Source: Selenomonas sp. (lineage in GTDB: Bacteria; Bacillota; Negativicutes; Selenomonadales; Selenomonadaceae). From it: a stretch of DNA of 64,000 nt. The number at the start of each line of letters is the position of its first letter. Position 1 is the first letter of the stretch. The notes beneath the pieces are model-generated. The model was not told the origin of the DNA, did not search any database, and saw only the letters and a program-made list of their open reading frames with translations. The stretch is from NCBI GenBank assembly GCA_018052705.1, contig JAGPMW010000005.1:1-64000 (forward strand), given 5' to 3'. The translations under genes and the position numbers were made by a program. Positions 45,526 to 54,741 of this stretch are shown here, piece after piece.

Positions 45526-47412
45526 TCAGATCATATTCTTGCTATAGGAATCATAAAGATCTTTAAGTTCCTCTACTTTGTCGTACATCTCAACCTGCAG
45601 GCCAGAAGCCGTTGCATAGTCCCCTTCATTGAGGGCGTTGATCAGCAGCGTAAAGAGCGACTTCTCATCAATGCTGTCTTTGGCAAGATAGCTGCGAATT
45701 CCATTGATTTTATTCCAGTTATAGGAATCCTGATCCGTAACGAAGTCCGACTTGATTTCTTTAGCAGCACGAACAATATCACGATTCTCCGGAATGATAC
45801 GGGCAATAAGTTCCGTCTTCCAGCGCAGCAGCGCACCACCACGGAAAGCACCGATAATCGTATCATTCAATGCGCCACTGGCCATAAGAACTTTTGTCTT
45901 TTCCGGATAGTTCTCAAAGCTCTGCATGTTCTCCCAAACCGTTGCTGGCGGAGCACCAAAGAGGCGATCGCGCTCTTCATCTGTGTAATCTTCAAACACA
46001 TCATCTTCGCTGCGATAAGCGCGATTCTTCTCGAGATAGAAACCAGCCTCACCCGCTTCTTTAGAGAGCTCGCCCAAAAGCTCAGCTGTAGTATGCGTGA
46101 CAGCTGCCCGAATGCCATCGAGGCAGGCCGAGTAGATTGCTGCCAGAACAAGATACGTATTCGTATATGGGTTGCAGGCACGCAGCTCGAAACGGGTAGC
46201 GTACGGATTGCCCAAATCACGAATCAAACCAGCCAGAATTGTACGGTTACGGGAAGGAACCGTCGGCGTATGCCCAAGCGAAGTAACAATACAAACCGGC
46301 GCCTCAAAACCAGGTTTCAAACGATTCAAAGAATCATTCGTAGCCGAAACGAACGGATTGATCGCTTCATAGTTCTTGAGCAGTCCCATGATAGAGCCAT
46401 AACCAACTGCACTCATGAAGTCCTTATTCTGATCATCAGCCGTAAAGAGATTATGTAATTTACCATCTTTCGTGATAGCCGCCATACCGATGTGCGTATG
46501 CTCACCATTACCAGCCAGGCCAATCATCGGTTTAGCCTTAAAGCTGACCTCAAGCCCAACAGAACGGAACGTCTCTTTGACAATCGTACGGACAAAAATC
46601 TCGTTATCCGCTGCCTGTAATGCATCGGCAAAACGCCAGTCAATCTCAAGCTGCTCGCAGACATGCGTCGTATTGCCATTCTCATCGATTTGTGCTTTGA
46701 GTCCGCCGACTTCCTTATGCCCCATCTCGACATCAAATCCGTATTTGTCAAGATCCAGCAGGCATGCTTCCATAGCTGTACGGACAATTCCCTGCGTGCG
46801 CTCCCAATACTGTTCCTGCATAACCTGAGATGCTGACATTTCTTCGATAGCAGCATCCTCGAGCGGAGTCTTGACCCAGAATTCAAGTTCCGTGGCCGAG
46901 GTAAACGAAATATCGGTTACATCAGCGCCATTAATGCTCTCAAGGCCGGACATCTTCGGATTTTCTTTAAAAAGCTGCAGCAGTTCCTTTTTCACATAGC
47001 TGAGTGTATCTGCGAGGACTGCACGAGCATCAACGCGCTTGCCGTCATGAATCAGGAATGCTGGAATACGCAGCGTTCCAACCGGCTTGCCCGTCTCTTC
47101 ATCGCAGAACTCCATATTGTAATCGACAAACCATTTGACGGAGGAATCAATCGGCATATCAACCTTTGCATTATTCAAGGTAGCGATACCAGTCAGAACA
47201 ACAGACGATCCATCGGTCTGAACAGCGGTACCAGCATAGAAATCATCAATATCTTTCAGGAAGATACGCATCGGGATCTTCTCGTCCGTATCATTACCGG
47301 CCATATCGACGCCGACCAACGAAACAAACTTGATTTCCGGATGTGCCTTGAGACTCTTAAGCACATCTTCCTTAGTGGAGTTTGCCGGGATCACATACAG
47401 TAAATCTTCCAT
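45526..47412 (-). CDS. glnA: Glutamine synthetase, extended type
   Basis: 628 residues, longer than the 440-470 of standard GSI but a length seen in Clostridia and Negativicutes. Catalytic motifs: ATELEFWV (Glu for metal), MGHKEVGGLKAQIDENGN, FKAKPMIGLAGNGEHTHIGM (ATP/metal His), SRNRTILAGLI and FELRACNPYTNTYL. It makes glutamine from glutamate, ammonia and ATP. ATG at 47412 with AAGGATGG before it. It has a 170-nt leader with hairpins, and no GlnR-type repressor gene is adjacent. Confidence 0.9.
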   Translation of the reverse strand: MEDLLYVIPANSTKEDVLKSLKAHPEIKFVSLVGVDMAGNDTDEKIPMRIFLKDIDDFYAGTAVQTDGSSVVLTGIATLNNAKVDMPIDSSVKWFVDYNMEFCDEETGKPVGTLRIPAFLIHDGKRVDARAVLADTLSYVKKELLQLFKENPKMSGLESINGADVTDISFTSATELEFWVKTPLEDAAIEEMSASQVMQEQYWERTQGIVRTAMEACLLDLDKYGFDVEMGHKEVGGLKAQIDENGNTTHVCEQLEIDWRFADALQAADNEIFVRTIVKETFRSVGLEVSFKAKPMIGLAGNGEHTHIGMAAITKDGKLHNLFTADDQNKDFMSAVGYGSIMGLLKNYEAINPFVSATNDSLNRLKPGFEAPVCIVTSLGHTPTVPSRNRTILAGLIRDLGNPYATRFELRACNPYTNTYLVLAAIYSACLDGIRAAVTHTTAELLGELSKEAGEAGFYLEKNRAYRSEDDVFEDYTDEERDRLFGAPPATVWENMQSFENYPEKTKVLMASGALNDTIIGAFRGGALLRWKTELIARIIPENRDIVRAAKEIKSDFVTDQDSYNWNKINGIRSYLAKDSIDEKSLFTLLINALNEGDYATASGLQVEMYDKVEELKDLYDSYSKNMI

Positions 47413-47594
47413 CACATACCATCCTTTTCATTACACCAACAGAAAAAACCATACAGAACAAGCCATCTGATATATACAAAATCACCTCAGCTGTATCGTT
47501 CCAAACATGGAATGCCTTATGATTGTGTTCAACAGACAGGACTTTCTCCTGTATGGCTTCATTGCCATTACTCATATGTCTTTCAACAAAGCCT
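47413..47594 (-). promoter_or_regulatory. Long structured leader of glnA
   Basis: A leader of about 170 nt lies between the promoter and the start. It contains ACAGGA-GAAAG-TCCTGT (stem-loop) and the near-palindrome TTCCATGTTTGGAA. Neither matches a known glutamine riboswitch or an ANTAR two-hexaloop target closely. No T-run follows the stems, so attenuation is not obvious. Confidence 0.4.
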
Positions 47595-47623
47595 ATGATA
47601 GCATACTCAAAAACGTTTGTAAA
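47595..47623 (-). promoter_or_regulatory. Promoter of glnA
   Basis: TTTACA (47623-47618), 17-nt spacer, TATCAT (47600-47595) on the minus strand. Confidence 0.6.
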
Positions 47624-47699
47624 GATGTTTCAGCATGTATACTTAACAAACCTATGTACTGCTCATTGTGCACAAATATGAACAGCGCTATATACTTGT

Positions 47700-49334
47700 T
47701 CATTGTCCCCGTCGAATTTTTGCCTGCACCTGCGCCGCAAACACCTCATGCGGCATACCAAAAACATCCTGGAAGGCCTTCCGACTGTCACCACTGTGAC
47801 GGGCAGACTCCTGCCAGTCAAGCAGCGACTTCCAGCCATAACGGTTCACCAGTTCTGCTACGGCATATTCTGCCAGCACCGAAGCTGTGTCATCAGTATA
47901 GCGGTCAGCAACCTGCCGAAACCCCTCAGCAGTCAACATCTGCTCAAGATCCGGCAAATCAGCCTGTTGCAGTGTAGCAAGCCAGGACCGCTGATATGCA
48001 CCAAGAGAACCCAGACCTGACTCTCCCAACCTCGCGACTCCCATGATATACCCACTGCCGCGGGTCAGCCACTCAACATTTCGCTCCGGCTGGCCCATGC
48101 GTTGTGCCTCAAGAATTCGCATCAGCATAACCCCCACGCTGAAGATCTGCTGCCGCTCCTCTTCCAGTTGGCTGACATTCACAAGAATCGTGCTGCCGTT
48201 CTCAATCCAGAGACTGGAGCCCGCCAATTCTTTCGCCCGTTTTTCGGACAAACCGCAGGATTCCATGACAGCCACCGTCAAATCCTGCTGATCTGCCGCT
48301 AGTATCACCTGATATTCGCCGTGAAGCTTCCGCCCCAAACGCGACTGAAAAAGCTGTTGTGTCAATTCAGCCTGGCGCGACAAGCTCTTCACTAACAACT
48401 GCTGAACCCCCGGACGCGCAATAAAATGCAGAACTGCGGGGTGCTGCTGCTCTGCCTGCCACCAGCCATCAAATTCGGCCAGGAATTCCGCCAGGCTGAC
48501 GCCGAAGGCATTCCGGAACGCAGCCTCCCCCTGATGTTCTTTGCCTAACTGACGAAAATATTCAGCCAGTTTCAATCCTTCCTGATTCTTGGCATAATAA
48601 TCCAGCAGATACCAGGTCATCAGATCCGCCATCTGATAAGCGTGTAAATCCTTTTTCATCAATGCTTCGCGCTGTTCGAGCGTATTATGCTGCAGCTTCT
48701 GCGGCGAAACTGCTTTGGGCGCGCTCATAAGATCAGCTTTTGTATCCAGAAGCCATTTCTCACGAGTTTTCCCCCCCATCTGTTCAGCCACTACGGCACC
48801 AACATAATCTGCTGAACCTTCCTCGAGCCAGAACAACGCTTTTTCATCCGTATCATTGCCATCACTAAGCTCATACTGCACCTGATGAAAGAGTTCATGC
48901 GCCGTAGTGCTCCAGCGATCGCTCGAGCCGGACATCACTCCAGCCTTGCCATTAATTGCAGTAACTGCTCTTCGTCCGCCCGACCAGCCGCCAGATATCT
49001 CCGCGATATTTTTGGCCTCATCCGGTTTCAGCTTGAATTCCTTCTCAAGCACCTGTTGATAAACCGGCCCGGAAGCCGCTACATAGACTTTAATCGAGCG
49101 GTTGAGATTTACTCCCATCTCTGTCTCCATAACCTCAGGAAATCTCTGTGCAGCCTGCTGTACATCATCCATAATTCCAGCCTCTGGACTGCCCGCACTG
49201 ATGACCTCGATTGAACCATTTCCCCGGGATCCGACACCTATGACTTCAGCCAGCCTTCCCTGCGCCAACAGTACCCCGGCAGCGGCCCCGGCAATTGCCA
49301 GCAGCAACAGCAGAAAAGCACCCAGTTTCTTCAT
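47700..49334 (-). CDS. Secreted metallopeptidase with duplicated domain; second active site decayed
   Basis: 544 residues. N-terminal signal/anchor (1-25). First gluzincin-type domain with HELFH at 146-150 and WLEEGSADY (169-177; Glu is the third zinc ligand). Residues about 340-544 repeat the same fold: VAVMESCGLSEKRAKEL matches IKVYVAASGPVYQQVL, and EWLTRGSGY (421-429) matches WLEEGSADY. The HExxH position reads GVMLMRI, so this copy cannot bind zinc in the usual way. The ends also match (FQDVFGMPHEVFAAQ versus FRNAFGVSLAEFLAE). Probably an extracytoplasmic protease; substrate unknown. An IS110 element lies just upstream of its promoter region. Confidence 0.82.
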   Translation of the reverse strand: MKKLGAFLLLLLAIAGAAAGVLLAQGRLAEVIGVGSRGNGSIEVISAGSPEAGIMDDVQQAAQRFPEVMETEMGVNLNRSIKVYVAASGPVYQQVLEKEFKLKPDEAKNIAEISGGWSGGRRAVTAINGKAGVMSGSSDRWSTTAHELFHQVQYELSDGNDTDEKALFWLEEGSADYVGAVVAEQMGGKTREKWLLDTKADLMSAPKAVSPQKLQHNTLEQREALMKKDLHAYQMADLMTWYLLDYYAKNQEGLKLAEYFRQLGKEHQGEAAFRNAFGVSLAEFLAEFDGWWQAEQQHPAVLHFIARPGVQQLLVKSLSRQAELTQQLFQSRLGRKLHGEYQVILAADQQDLTVAVMESCGLSEKRAKELAGSSLWIENGSTILVNVSQLEEERQQIFSVGVMLMRILEAQRMGQPERNVEWLTRGSGYIMGVARLGESGLGSLGAYQRSWLATLQQADLPDLEQMLTAEGFRQVADRYTDDTASVLAEYAVAELVNRYGWKSLLDWQESARHSGDSRKAFQDVFGMPHEVFAAQVQAKIRRGQ

Positions 49335-49479
49335 ATCTTCTTGTATGATAATTACAGAAGCAAAATTACATACTTTCCTTTCTTTTAATTATAGGTGTAT
49401 GTGACTATAATACATTCAGATGTTGTGGACTTTTTATTTTTTCCTGTAGTTCAACTACTTAAAGGAGTGTATTGCCGTT

Positions 49480-49600
49480 TCATTATCTGAATTGTTTATA
49501 GTTGGATGTGCCATAAGCTGAGACCAGCTCACGAGTACTAATTTCAATCAAGTCTACGATGATAATCGCTAACGGATGTCACATCATCAATAATAAGGAA
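49480..49600 (+). ncRNA. Candidate IS110 bridge RNA (5' non-coding region)
   Basis: The region can fold into two stem-loops with large internal loops. One has TGAATT (49488-49493) pairing with AATTTCA (49540-49546), the other GATGAT (49558-49563) pairing with ATCATC (49583-49588). Known IS110 bridge RNAs are encoded in the 5' non-coding end and have two loops, one for target and one for donor. GAGACCA at 49520-49526 is the complement of TGGTCTC at the right flank (50894-50900), but a 7-mer match is expected by chance over these lengths. Confidence 0.35.
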
Positions 49601-49614
49601 AGGGGAGTTTTCCC

Positions 49615-50772
49615 ATGATTTACGTCGGCATTGATATTGCCAAGCTCAATCACTTTGCTTCCGTTTTATCTTCTGATGGTAAAGTCCTCGTTGAGCCGTT
49701 CAAATTCACTAATGACAATGATGGCTTCTGTATGCTGCTCTCTGTCTTAGATCACTTCGACAAAGACAACCTCATCATTGGTCTTGAATCTACGGCTCAT
49801 TACGGCAATAACCTTGTTGAATTCCTTGTTCTTAGGCATTTTCATGTCAGTGTCCTCAACCCCATTCAGACTTCCTCTATGCGGAAGAACAGAATCCGTA
49901 AGACCAAGACGGATAAGGTTGACACTTCCATCATTGCCCAAACTCTTATGACCCAGCCCTACAGACTTTTCACGCAATATGACATTGATCTGCTGCACCT
50001 GAAAAATCTGGGCCGTTTCCGTCAAAAGCTCTTGAAGCAGCGTACACGCAATAAAATTATGCTGACTTCTTATCTGGATCAGGCATTCCCTGAACTCCAG
50101 TACTTCTTCAACGGAATCCATCATAAGTCTGTCTACGCTGTTCTAAAGGAGGCGCCTTCTCCGGAAAAGATAACTTCCATGCATATGACTCATCTGGCTC
50201 ATCTTCTTGCATCTGCTTCCAACGGCCATTTCAAGAAAGATAAGGCGCAAGAGTTAAGAGTTCTTGCACAGAAGTCTGTCGGTTCCAGCGACAGTTCTAT
50301 ATCTATTCAGATAACCCAGACCATTGAGCAGATCGAGTTACTGGATATTCAAATGAATGATGTCGAATCCAAAATCCAAACGATTCTTCTTGCTATGGAT
50401 TCAGTCATCACGACCATTCCTGGCATTAGTTATCTGGAAGCCGGAATGATTCTGGGTGAAATAGGAGATGTTCATCGCTTTGCTTCACCCCACAAACTGT
50501 TGGCCTTTGCCGGTCTTGATCCTTCCATACATCAGTCTGGAAATTTCAATGCCAGCCACACAAAAATGTCCAAGAGGGGTTCCAGATACCTCAGATTCGC
50601 GCTGATGTACGCTGCTCACAATGCTGTAAAGAATAATTCTGTATTTAAGCAGCTTTACGACAAGAAACGCGACAGTGGCTTAAACCACTATGGTGCCTTA
50701 GGACATTGCTCAGGCAAACTCGTTCGCATAATCTACAAAATGCTGACTGACAATGTCGCATTTAATCTGTAA
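49615..50772 (+). CDS. IS110-family DEDD transposase
   Basis: 385 residues. The N-terminal RuvC-like DEDD domain has D7 (GIDIAK), E58 ([12 protein letters not shown]), D100 and D103 ([11 protein letters not shown]). The C-terminal transposase-20 domain has the IS110 serine motif ([18 protein letters not shown]). No stop or frameshift, so it is probably active or recently so. GGGGAG precedes the ATG. Confidence 0.93.
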   Translation: MIYVGIDIAKLNHFASVLSSDGKVLVEPFKFTNDNDGFCMLLSVLDHFDKDNLIIGLESTAHYGNNLVEFLVLRHFHVSVLNPIQTSSMRKNRIRKTKTDKVDTSIIAQTLMTQPYRLFTQYDIDLLHLKNLGRFRQKLLKQRTRNKIMLTSYLDQAFPELQYFFNGIHHKSVYAVLKEAPSPEKITSMHMTHLAHLLASASNGHFKKDKAQELRVLAQKSVGSSDSSISIQITQTIEQIELLDIQMNDVESKIQTILLAMDSVITTIPGISYLEAGMILGEIGDVHRFASPHKLLAFAGLDPSIHQSGNFNASHTKMSKRGSRYLRFALMYAAHNAVKNNSVFKQLYDKKRDSGLNHYGALGHCSGKLVRIIYKMLTDNVAFNL

Positions 50773-50901
50773 ATAACAAGCGAACATATTTTCGTAAAAA
50801 GTTCCGTTTTAGGAGCTTTATTAAAGTTACCCTAATTTATGGACCTGTGGACAAATTCATTCTTTGTTTAAAAAGTGCTTGACTTTTCATAGTTGGTCTC
50901 C

Positions 50902-51651
50902 TTATCTTTGCTGCCATTGGCAGGCATAGTGCTCAACAAGATCAATGATGCCAAAGAGCAACAAACCGATAAAGCTCAATACAACGATACCTGCATACAT
51001 CTCAAGATAATTAACGCGCAGCCATGCATCCATAATGAAATATCCCATACCAAAACGTGTGCCAAATGTCTCAGTAAAGAAAAGAACGGATACGGCCGTA
51101 GCCATAGCAACCCGCACAGCGGTGATGAATTTTGGCAGCGATGCCGGCAGGATAATATCCCGAAACACCTGCGGAAACGAAGCTCCCAAGGAATACAACG
51201 GATAGTAAGTTTCTAACGGAATCGTGCGAATACTGTCACGCACAGCAATAACTACCTGAAATACAATGATGAGAAAAATCATAAGGACCTTCGACAGCTC
51301 GCCTACACCAGCCAGCAGCATCAATATTGGCAGCAATGCGATTTTCGGTATTGGATAAGTCAGATACACCAGTGGCGCCAGATACCGGTCTGCCCGGCGA
51401 AAGTAACCCATGATAACACCAAGCGGATAACCGACAGCTACAGCTAAAGCTAAACCTGCTACAATGCGCCAGAGGCTATATGCGCCATGCAGGCCAATGA
51501 CAGACAGGAATATCTGTCCCAGTTTCAGGAACACCTTATCCGGAGGCGGCACGATGGGCAGCTTCATAATCACGGCAATCAGCCACCAGATTAACAATAG
51601 GAATACTGCCCCTTGTATATAAGAGCGCAAAACAATTTTACTCTTATTCAT
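50902..51651 (-). CDS. ABC transporter permease (SsuC/TauC/ThiX type)
   Basis: 249 residues, six membrane helices, and an EAA-type loop (RTIPLETYYPLYSLGASFPQVFRDIILPASLPKFITAVRVAMATAV). It overlaps the ATPase gene by 8 bases. The importer could take aliphatic sulfonates, taurine, nitrate or thiamine precursors. Nothing in the window fixes the substrate. The stop codon lies close to the IS110 right side. Confidence 0.9.
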   Translation of the reverse strand: MNKSKIVLRSYIQGAVFLLLIWWLIAVIMKLPIVPPPDKVFLKLGQIFLSVIGLHGAYSLWRIVAGLALAVAVGYPLGVIMGYFRRADRYLAPLVYLTYPIPKIALLPILMLLAGVGELSKVLMIFLIIVFQVVIAVRDSIRTIPLETYYPLYSLGASFPQVFRDIILPASLPKFITAVRVAMATAVSVLFFTETFGTRFGMGYFIMDAWLRVNYLEMYAGIVVLSFIGLLLFGIIDLVEHYACQWQQR

Positions 51652-52402
51652 CCCGGTCCCTCCCTGCCTTGATTTTCAACCGCAGCTGCTGACCCATGGC
51701 GAAGAATTCCGGCGAGCCCCGCCGCTCACGGCTGCCACTTAGGGAGTTATCCAGAATTTCTGATACGGCTCCGGGCTGGCATGACATGCGCACGATTTGC
51801 TGACCGAGGTACAGTGCTTCTTCTACATAATGCGTCACAAGCATCGTCGTGATGTTGCTGGCCTGCCAGAGATCGAGAAACACATCCTGCATTTCTTCGC
51901 GCGTAATGGCATCTAAGGCTGAAAAGGGCTCATCCATAAGCAGGATATCGGGATGCAGCAGGAATGCCCGCGCCAGGCTGACCCGCTGCTGCTGCCCGCC
52001 CGATAGTTCCCGCGGATAACGGTGTTCAAGGCCATGAATTCCCAGCCGCTCACAAAGCTGCTCCATCTCCCGGTCCGTATCAGCGGTCAACTCATGCCGG
52101 ATGTTACAGCCCAGACGAATATTATCTGCCACGCTCTTCCATGACAGAAGCCCATAGTTCTGTGGCATGAAGCCGATTTTCATTGACCGTGGATTCACAG
52201 TTGTGCCGTTAATCCTTACCTGCCCCTCATAGTCGTGAATCAGTCCGGCTACCACTTTGAGCAATGTGGACTTACCGCAGCCCGAAGGCCCTATAACAGC
52301 ACAGACCGTCCCTTGCGGAACGGTCAGGCTGACATCATGCAGGACGGTATTTGTTTTGGGGCCAGCCGGATAGCTGACTGATAAATGTGCTACTTCTATC
52401 AT
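51644..52402 (-). CDS. ABC transporter ATP-binding protein (SsuB/TauB/ThiZ type)
   Basis: 252 residues. Walker [25 protein letters not shown] signature [20 protein letters not shown], Walker [20 protein letters not shown], then the H-loop in [13 protein letters not shown]. It pairs with the permease and the lipoprotein at 52442-53392. Confidence 0.93.
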   Translation of the reverse strand: MIEVAHLSVSYPAGPKTNTVLHDVSLTVPQGTVCAVIGPSGCGKSTLLKVVAGLIHDYEGQVRINGTTVNPRSMKIGFMPQNYGLLSWKSVADNIRLGCNIRHELTADTDREMEQLCERLGIHGLEHRYPRELSGGQQQRVSLARAFLLHPDILLMDEPFSALDAITREEMQDVFLDLWQASNITTMLVTHYVEEALYLGQQIVRMSCQPGAVSEILDNSLSGSRERRGSPEFFAMGQQLRLKIKAGRDRDE

Positions 52403-52441
52403 GATGATTCTCTTAATTTCATTCTTCCATACGATTAACTG

Positions 52442-53392
52442 TCATTTGCCCAGCAGATTCAGTACGATATCACTGTAACTATAATTTTCCTGTATCAGCC
52501 CCTTGCTGTTGAGCCATTTAATACAGTCCGTTACATCACTTTCTTTTGGCAAGCCGGCTTTATGATACTGTGGCAGTACCAAAGCTTCCTTTGCCGCCGG
52601 CGGGAATCCGCCTTTCTCAATGATAAGGTCAATATACTCGCTGCGGTCAGTCTGGTTCAGATAGTCCACAGCTTTATTGTAAGCACGATACAGCGCCTGA
52701 ATCTCTGCTTTCTTGGTATCCGTGGCCTTTGTCGTGAACAGAATCACCCCCGGATTAATGCCGAGCTCATCTGATCCGGTCACGAACTGGCAGCCATTAT
52801 GAACGGCGATACTCGCCATCGGTTCCGGCAGTGTCGCGGCAGCCAGTTTGCCATTCTGAAGCATCTCCAGCCGGGTCGGAATCTGCGGTATAATGACCTT
52901 GTTGATGCTGTCTCCAGTCATATGCTCCTTCTCCAGGATCTGGTCAGTCACATACTCGATAATAGTGTTGCGCGAGACCGAAACATCCTTTCCCGCCAGG
53001 TCACTGACGGTGTGAACGTCAGCATCCTTACTGGCGATGAGCTTATAGCTGCCATCCGTAAACGATGTTACCTTCACGTCAAAACCGCCAGATTTGGCAA
53101 ATGCTGCAGCCAGCATATCAGAAACCGCCCCATCCAGATTACCGCTTTGCAATGCTGAGTCACGATCCATTGCACTCTTGTACTGCTGGATGTCGACCTT
53201 TACGCCCTCTTCAGCAAAAAAACCTTTTTCCTGTGCGATGATGAAGGGAACAGAATCAGTATCCGGCATTAGGCCGATGGTAATCGGCTGCAGATTCTCT
53301 TTACCGGTACCCGCGTTCTGCTTTTCACTGCCGCAGCCGGCCAATGAAAACAAGGTCAGCAGGAGTAGACTTAAAATAAGAATTTTCTTCAA
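52442..53392 (-). CDS. ABC transporter substrate-binding lipoprotein (NMT1/SsuA type), TTG start
   Basis: 316 residues. Lipoprotein signal KKILILSLLLLTLFSLAGC with the lipidated Cys at residue 20. Mature part ITIGLMPDTDSVPFIIAQEKGFFAEEGVKVDIQQYKSAMDRDSALQSGNLDGAVSDMLA is an SsuA/ThiY-like periplasmic fold. The first codon is TTG at 53392 with AGGAAAG 13 bases upstream; the frame is open further but overlaps the preceding gene by 46 bases and would spoil the signal peptide. LspA (23439-23882) would process it. Confidence 0.88.
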   Translation of the reverse strand: MKKILILSLLLLTLFSLAGCGSEKQNAGTGKENLQPITIGLMPDTDSVPFIIAQEKGFFAEEGVKVDIQQYKSAMDRDSALQSGNLDGAVSDMLAAAFAKSGGFDVKVTSFTDGSYKLIASKDADVHTVSDLAGKDVSVSRNTIIEYVTDQILEKEHMTGDSINKVIIPQIPTRLEMLQNGKLAAATLPEPMASIAVHNGCQFVTGSDELGINPGVILFTTKATDTKKAEIQALYRAYNKAVDYLNQTDRSEYIDLIIEKGGFPPAAKEALVLPQYHKAGLPKESDVTDCIKWLNSKGLIQENYSYSDIVLNLLGK

Positions 53393-53423
53393 TAATATTG
53401 CACTTCTTTCCTGTTTATTCCCA

Positions 53424-54293
53424 TCACTGTGAGAGCAGTCCCTGCAGCATACCAGCACCAACCTTCGCATAGTAGACGGCCTGATCGACTATGCCTTTAT
53501 TCTCCGCATAAGCGTTTTCGGCCTTTGCCTTGATCTGCCCTGCCTCCTGCTTCATCGATGATACGGAATCAAGCTTGGAGTTCACATCATCGAGCATTTG
53601 CTGAGCCTCAGACAGCGAGTCCTTCACCGATGCCACATCAGTATCCGCCTGGGCACTCTGCTGCTTATTCTGCTGCATCTGCTCGTTGCGCTTCGATTCC
53701 TTGCCCGTCACCTTGTCAATAATCTTGCCCAGGGTTGAGCTTGGTGCACTGTCCCCGAGCTGTTCATTTCGGCCACGGGCCCTCCCGGAAGCATCCTCCA
53801 GTTGTGCCTCTCTGGCCTGCAGATCTTTCTTCTGCTGTTCCAGCTGCTCCCGACGGGCCTTGAGATCCCGCTCCTGGTCCACAAGCTTCTGCTCTTTTTC
53901 CTTCATCTGCTGCTGTTGATATTGACGCTGGTTCTGTTTCGCAGCCGACTGATCCTGCGTATATCCAGCAATCATAAATCCGATAAGCAGCGCGGCAGCA
54001 AAGCCGCCCCCGAGAAGAAGACGTTTTTTACGCTTCGGAGTAAGCCATGACTGTTTTGCCGCATCGCCTGAGTAACGATCCTTTCCTGGGGAGTTATCCG
54101 GTGCAAGCTCACGAATATTGCCCATGCCTGATCCACGCTGAGGAATTGGTGGCTGTATCTCCCCATCAACAGGCGGCATAGACTGAGTATCCTCAAGCCG
54201 CGGACGGACCGGCGCTGCTGTTTCTGCCTGTCTCGTCCGCTGAATTTCTTCCGGACGCATATATTGGGTTTTCTCGAGATCCTCTTGTTTCAT
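53424..54293 (-). CDS. Coiled-coil single-pass membrane protein, unknown function
   Basis: 289 residues. A disordered, Pro/Glu/Arg-rich cytoplasmic N-terminus (1-85) is followed by one transmembrane helix (about 92-110, LLLGGGFAAALLIGFMIAGY). Two extracytoplasmic coiled coils follow (about 115-168, and 213-265 with SLSEAQQMLDDVNSKLDSVSSM). Ends KVGAGMLQGLLSQ. No recognised family; layout resembles septal or transporter-associated scaffolds. It lies between DUF3783 and the ABC binding protein and is likely co-transcribed. Confidence 0.7.
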   Translation of the reverse strand: MKQEDLEKTQYMRPEEIQRTRQAETAAPVRPRLEDTQSMPPVDGEIQPPIPQRGSGMGNIRELAPDNSPGKDRYSGDAAKQSWLTPKRKKRLLLGGGFAAALLIGFMIAGYTQDQSAAKQNQRQYQQQQMKEKEQKLVDQERDLKARREQLEQQKKDLQAREAQLEDASGRARGRNEQLGDSAPSSTLGKIIDKVTGKESKRNEQMQQNKQQSAQADTDVASVKDSLSEAQQMLDDVNSKLDSVSSMKQEAGQIKAKAENAYAENKGIVDQAVYYAKVGAGMLQGLLSQ

Positions 54294-54299
54294 GCGCTG

Positions 54300-54725
54300 T
54301 TAATTCTCCGCTTCTTCTCTTTTTTCTTTTTTTTCCTGCTCCTGAAGCATGAAGGCATGTTCCTTCTGCATCGTCAGGCAGAGCCGACGAAGCGTCCATA
54401 ACGTATTGAACGGTGTCACCACCGACTTGAACTGAACCTTCGGTACACCGGCCTCTTTGAGCGCCAGCAGTACTTCATCCAGGCGCTTATTGCGAATGTT
54501 CTGCAGTATCATGACTTCATGCGGGAATACGAAATCTTCGCCTTCTTCCGCTGCTGCAGCAGCTTTAAACCCGTTCACTCCCAGCAAATAACCGATCTTT
54601 TCCCGCCATGCCGCCTGCGGCAGCACCTGCGACTCGATTCCAAGATGCTTCAGTGTTTTACGGGCCAGCTCCAGCTTATCCGCCTCCTGAAATTGATAGA
54701 ATAAAACTTGCTCTTGTCGTTTCAT
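54300..54725 (-). CDS. DUF3783-like protein
   Basis: 141 residues. A thioredoxin-like-sized N-terminus (VLFYQFQEADKLELARKTLKHLGIESQVLP) is followed by a DUF3783-type segment (DFVFPHEVMILQNIRNKRLDEVLLALKEAGVPKVQFKSVVTPFNTLWTLRRLCLTMQKEH) and a charged K/E-rich tail. Function unknown. It is 16 bases after the NYN gene and 6 before the coiled-coil gene. Confidence 0.8.
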   Translation of the reverse strand: MKRQEQVLFYQFQEADKLELARKTLKHLGIESQVLPQAAWREKIGYLLGVNGFKAAAAAEEGEDFVFPHEVMILQNIRNKRLDEVLLALKEAGVPKVQFKSVVTPFNTLWTLRRLCLTMQKEHAFMLQEQEKKEKREEAEN

Positions 54726-54741
54726 CCAGCCTGCTCCTTTT

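Larger units (their letters stand above)
49424..50890 (+). mobile_element. IS110-family insertion sequence (approximate limits)
   Basis: The only gene is a DEDD transposase (49615-50772), with about 180 bases of 5' and 100 of 3' non-coding DNA. IS110 elements have no terminal inverted repeats, so the ends are uncertain. TGTGGAC occurs on both sides at 49424-49430 and 50846-50852, and ATAGTTGG at 49498-49505 recurs at 50889-50896. It lies between the peptidase gene (start 49334) and the ABC permease gene (end 50902), both intact. Confidence 0.6.

Noticed and set aside
47413-47560. ANTAR-type tandem hexaloop hairpins in the glnA leader
   Set aside because: The loops are 5 and 4 nt and lack the A1/G4 pattern in six-base loops.
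47372-47575. 67-codon minus-strand frame before glnA
   Set aside because: Only a weak GAAAG site before its ATG and overlap with the glnA start; it could be a leader peptide but the evidence is too thin to list as a gene.
49424-50852. TGTGGAC direct repeat flanking the IS110 element as a target duplication
   Set aside because: IS110 elements usually make no target duplications and a 7-mer can recur by chance; kept only as a hint on the limits.
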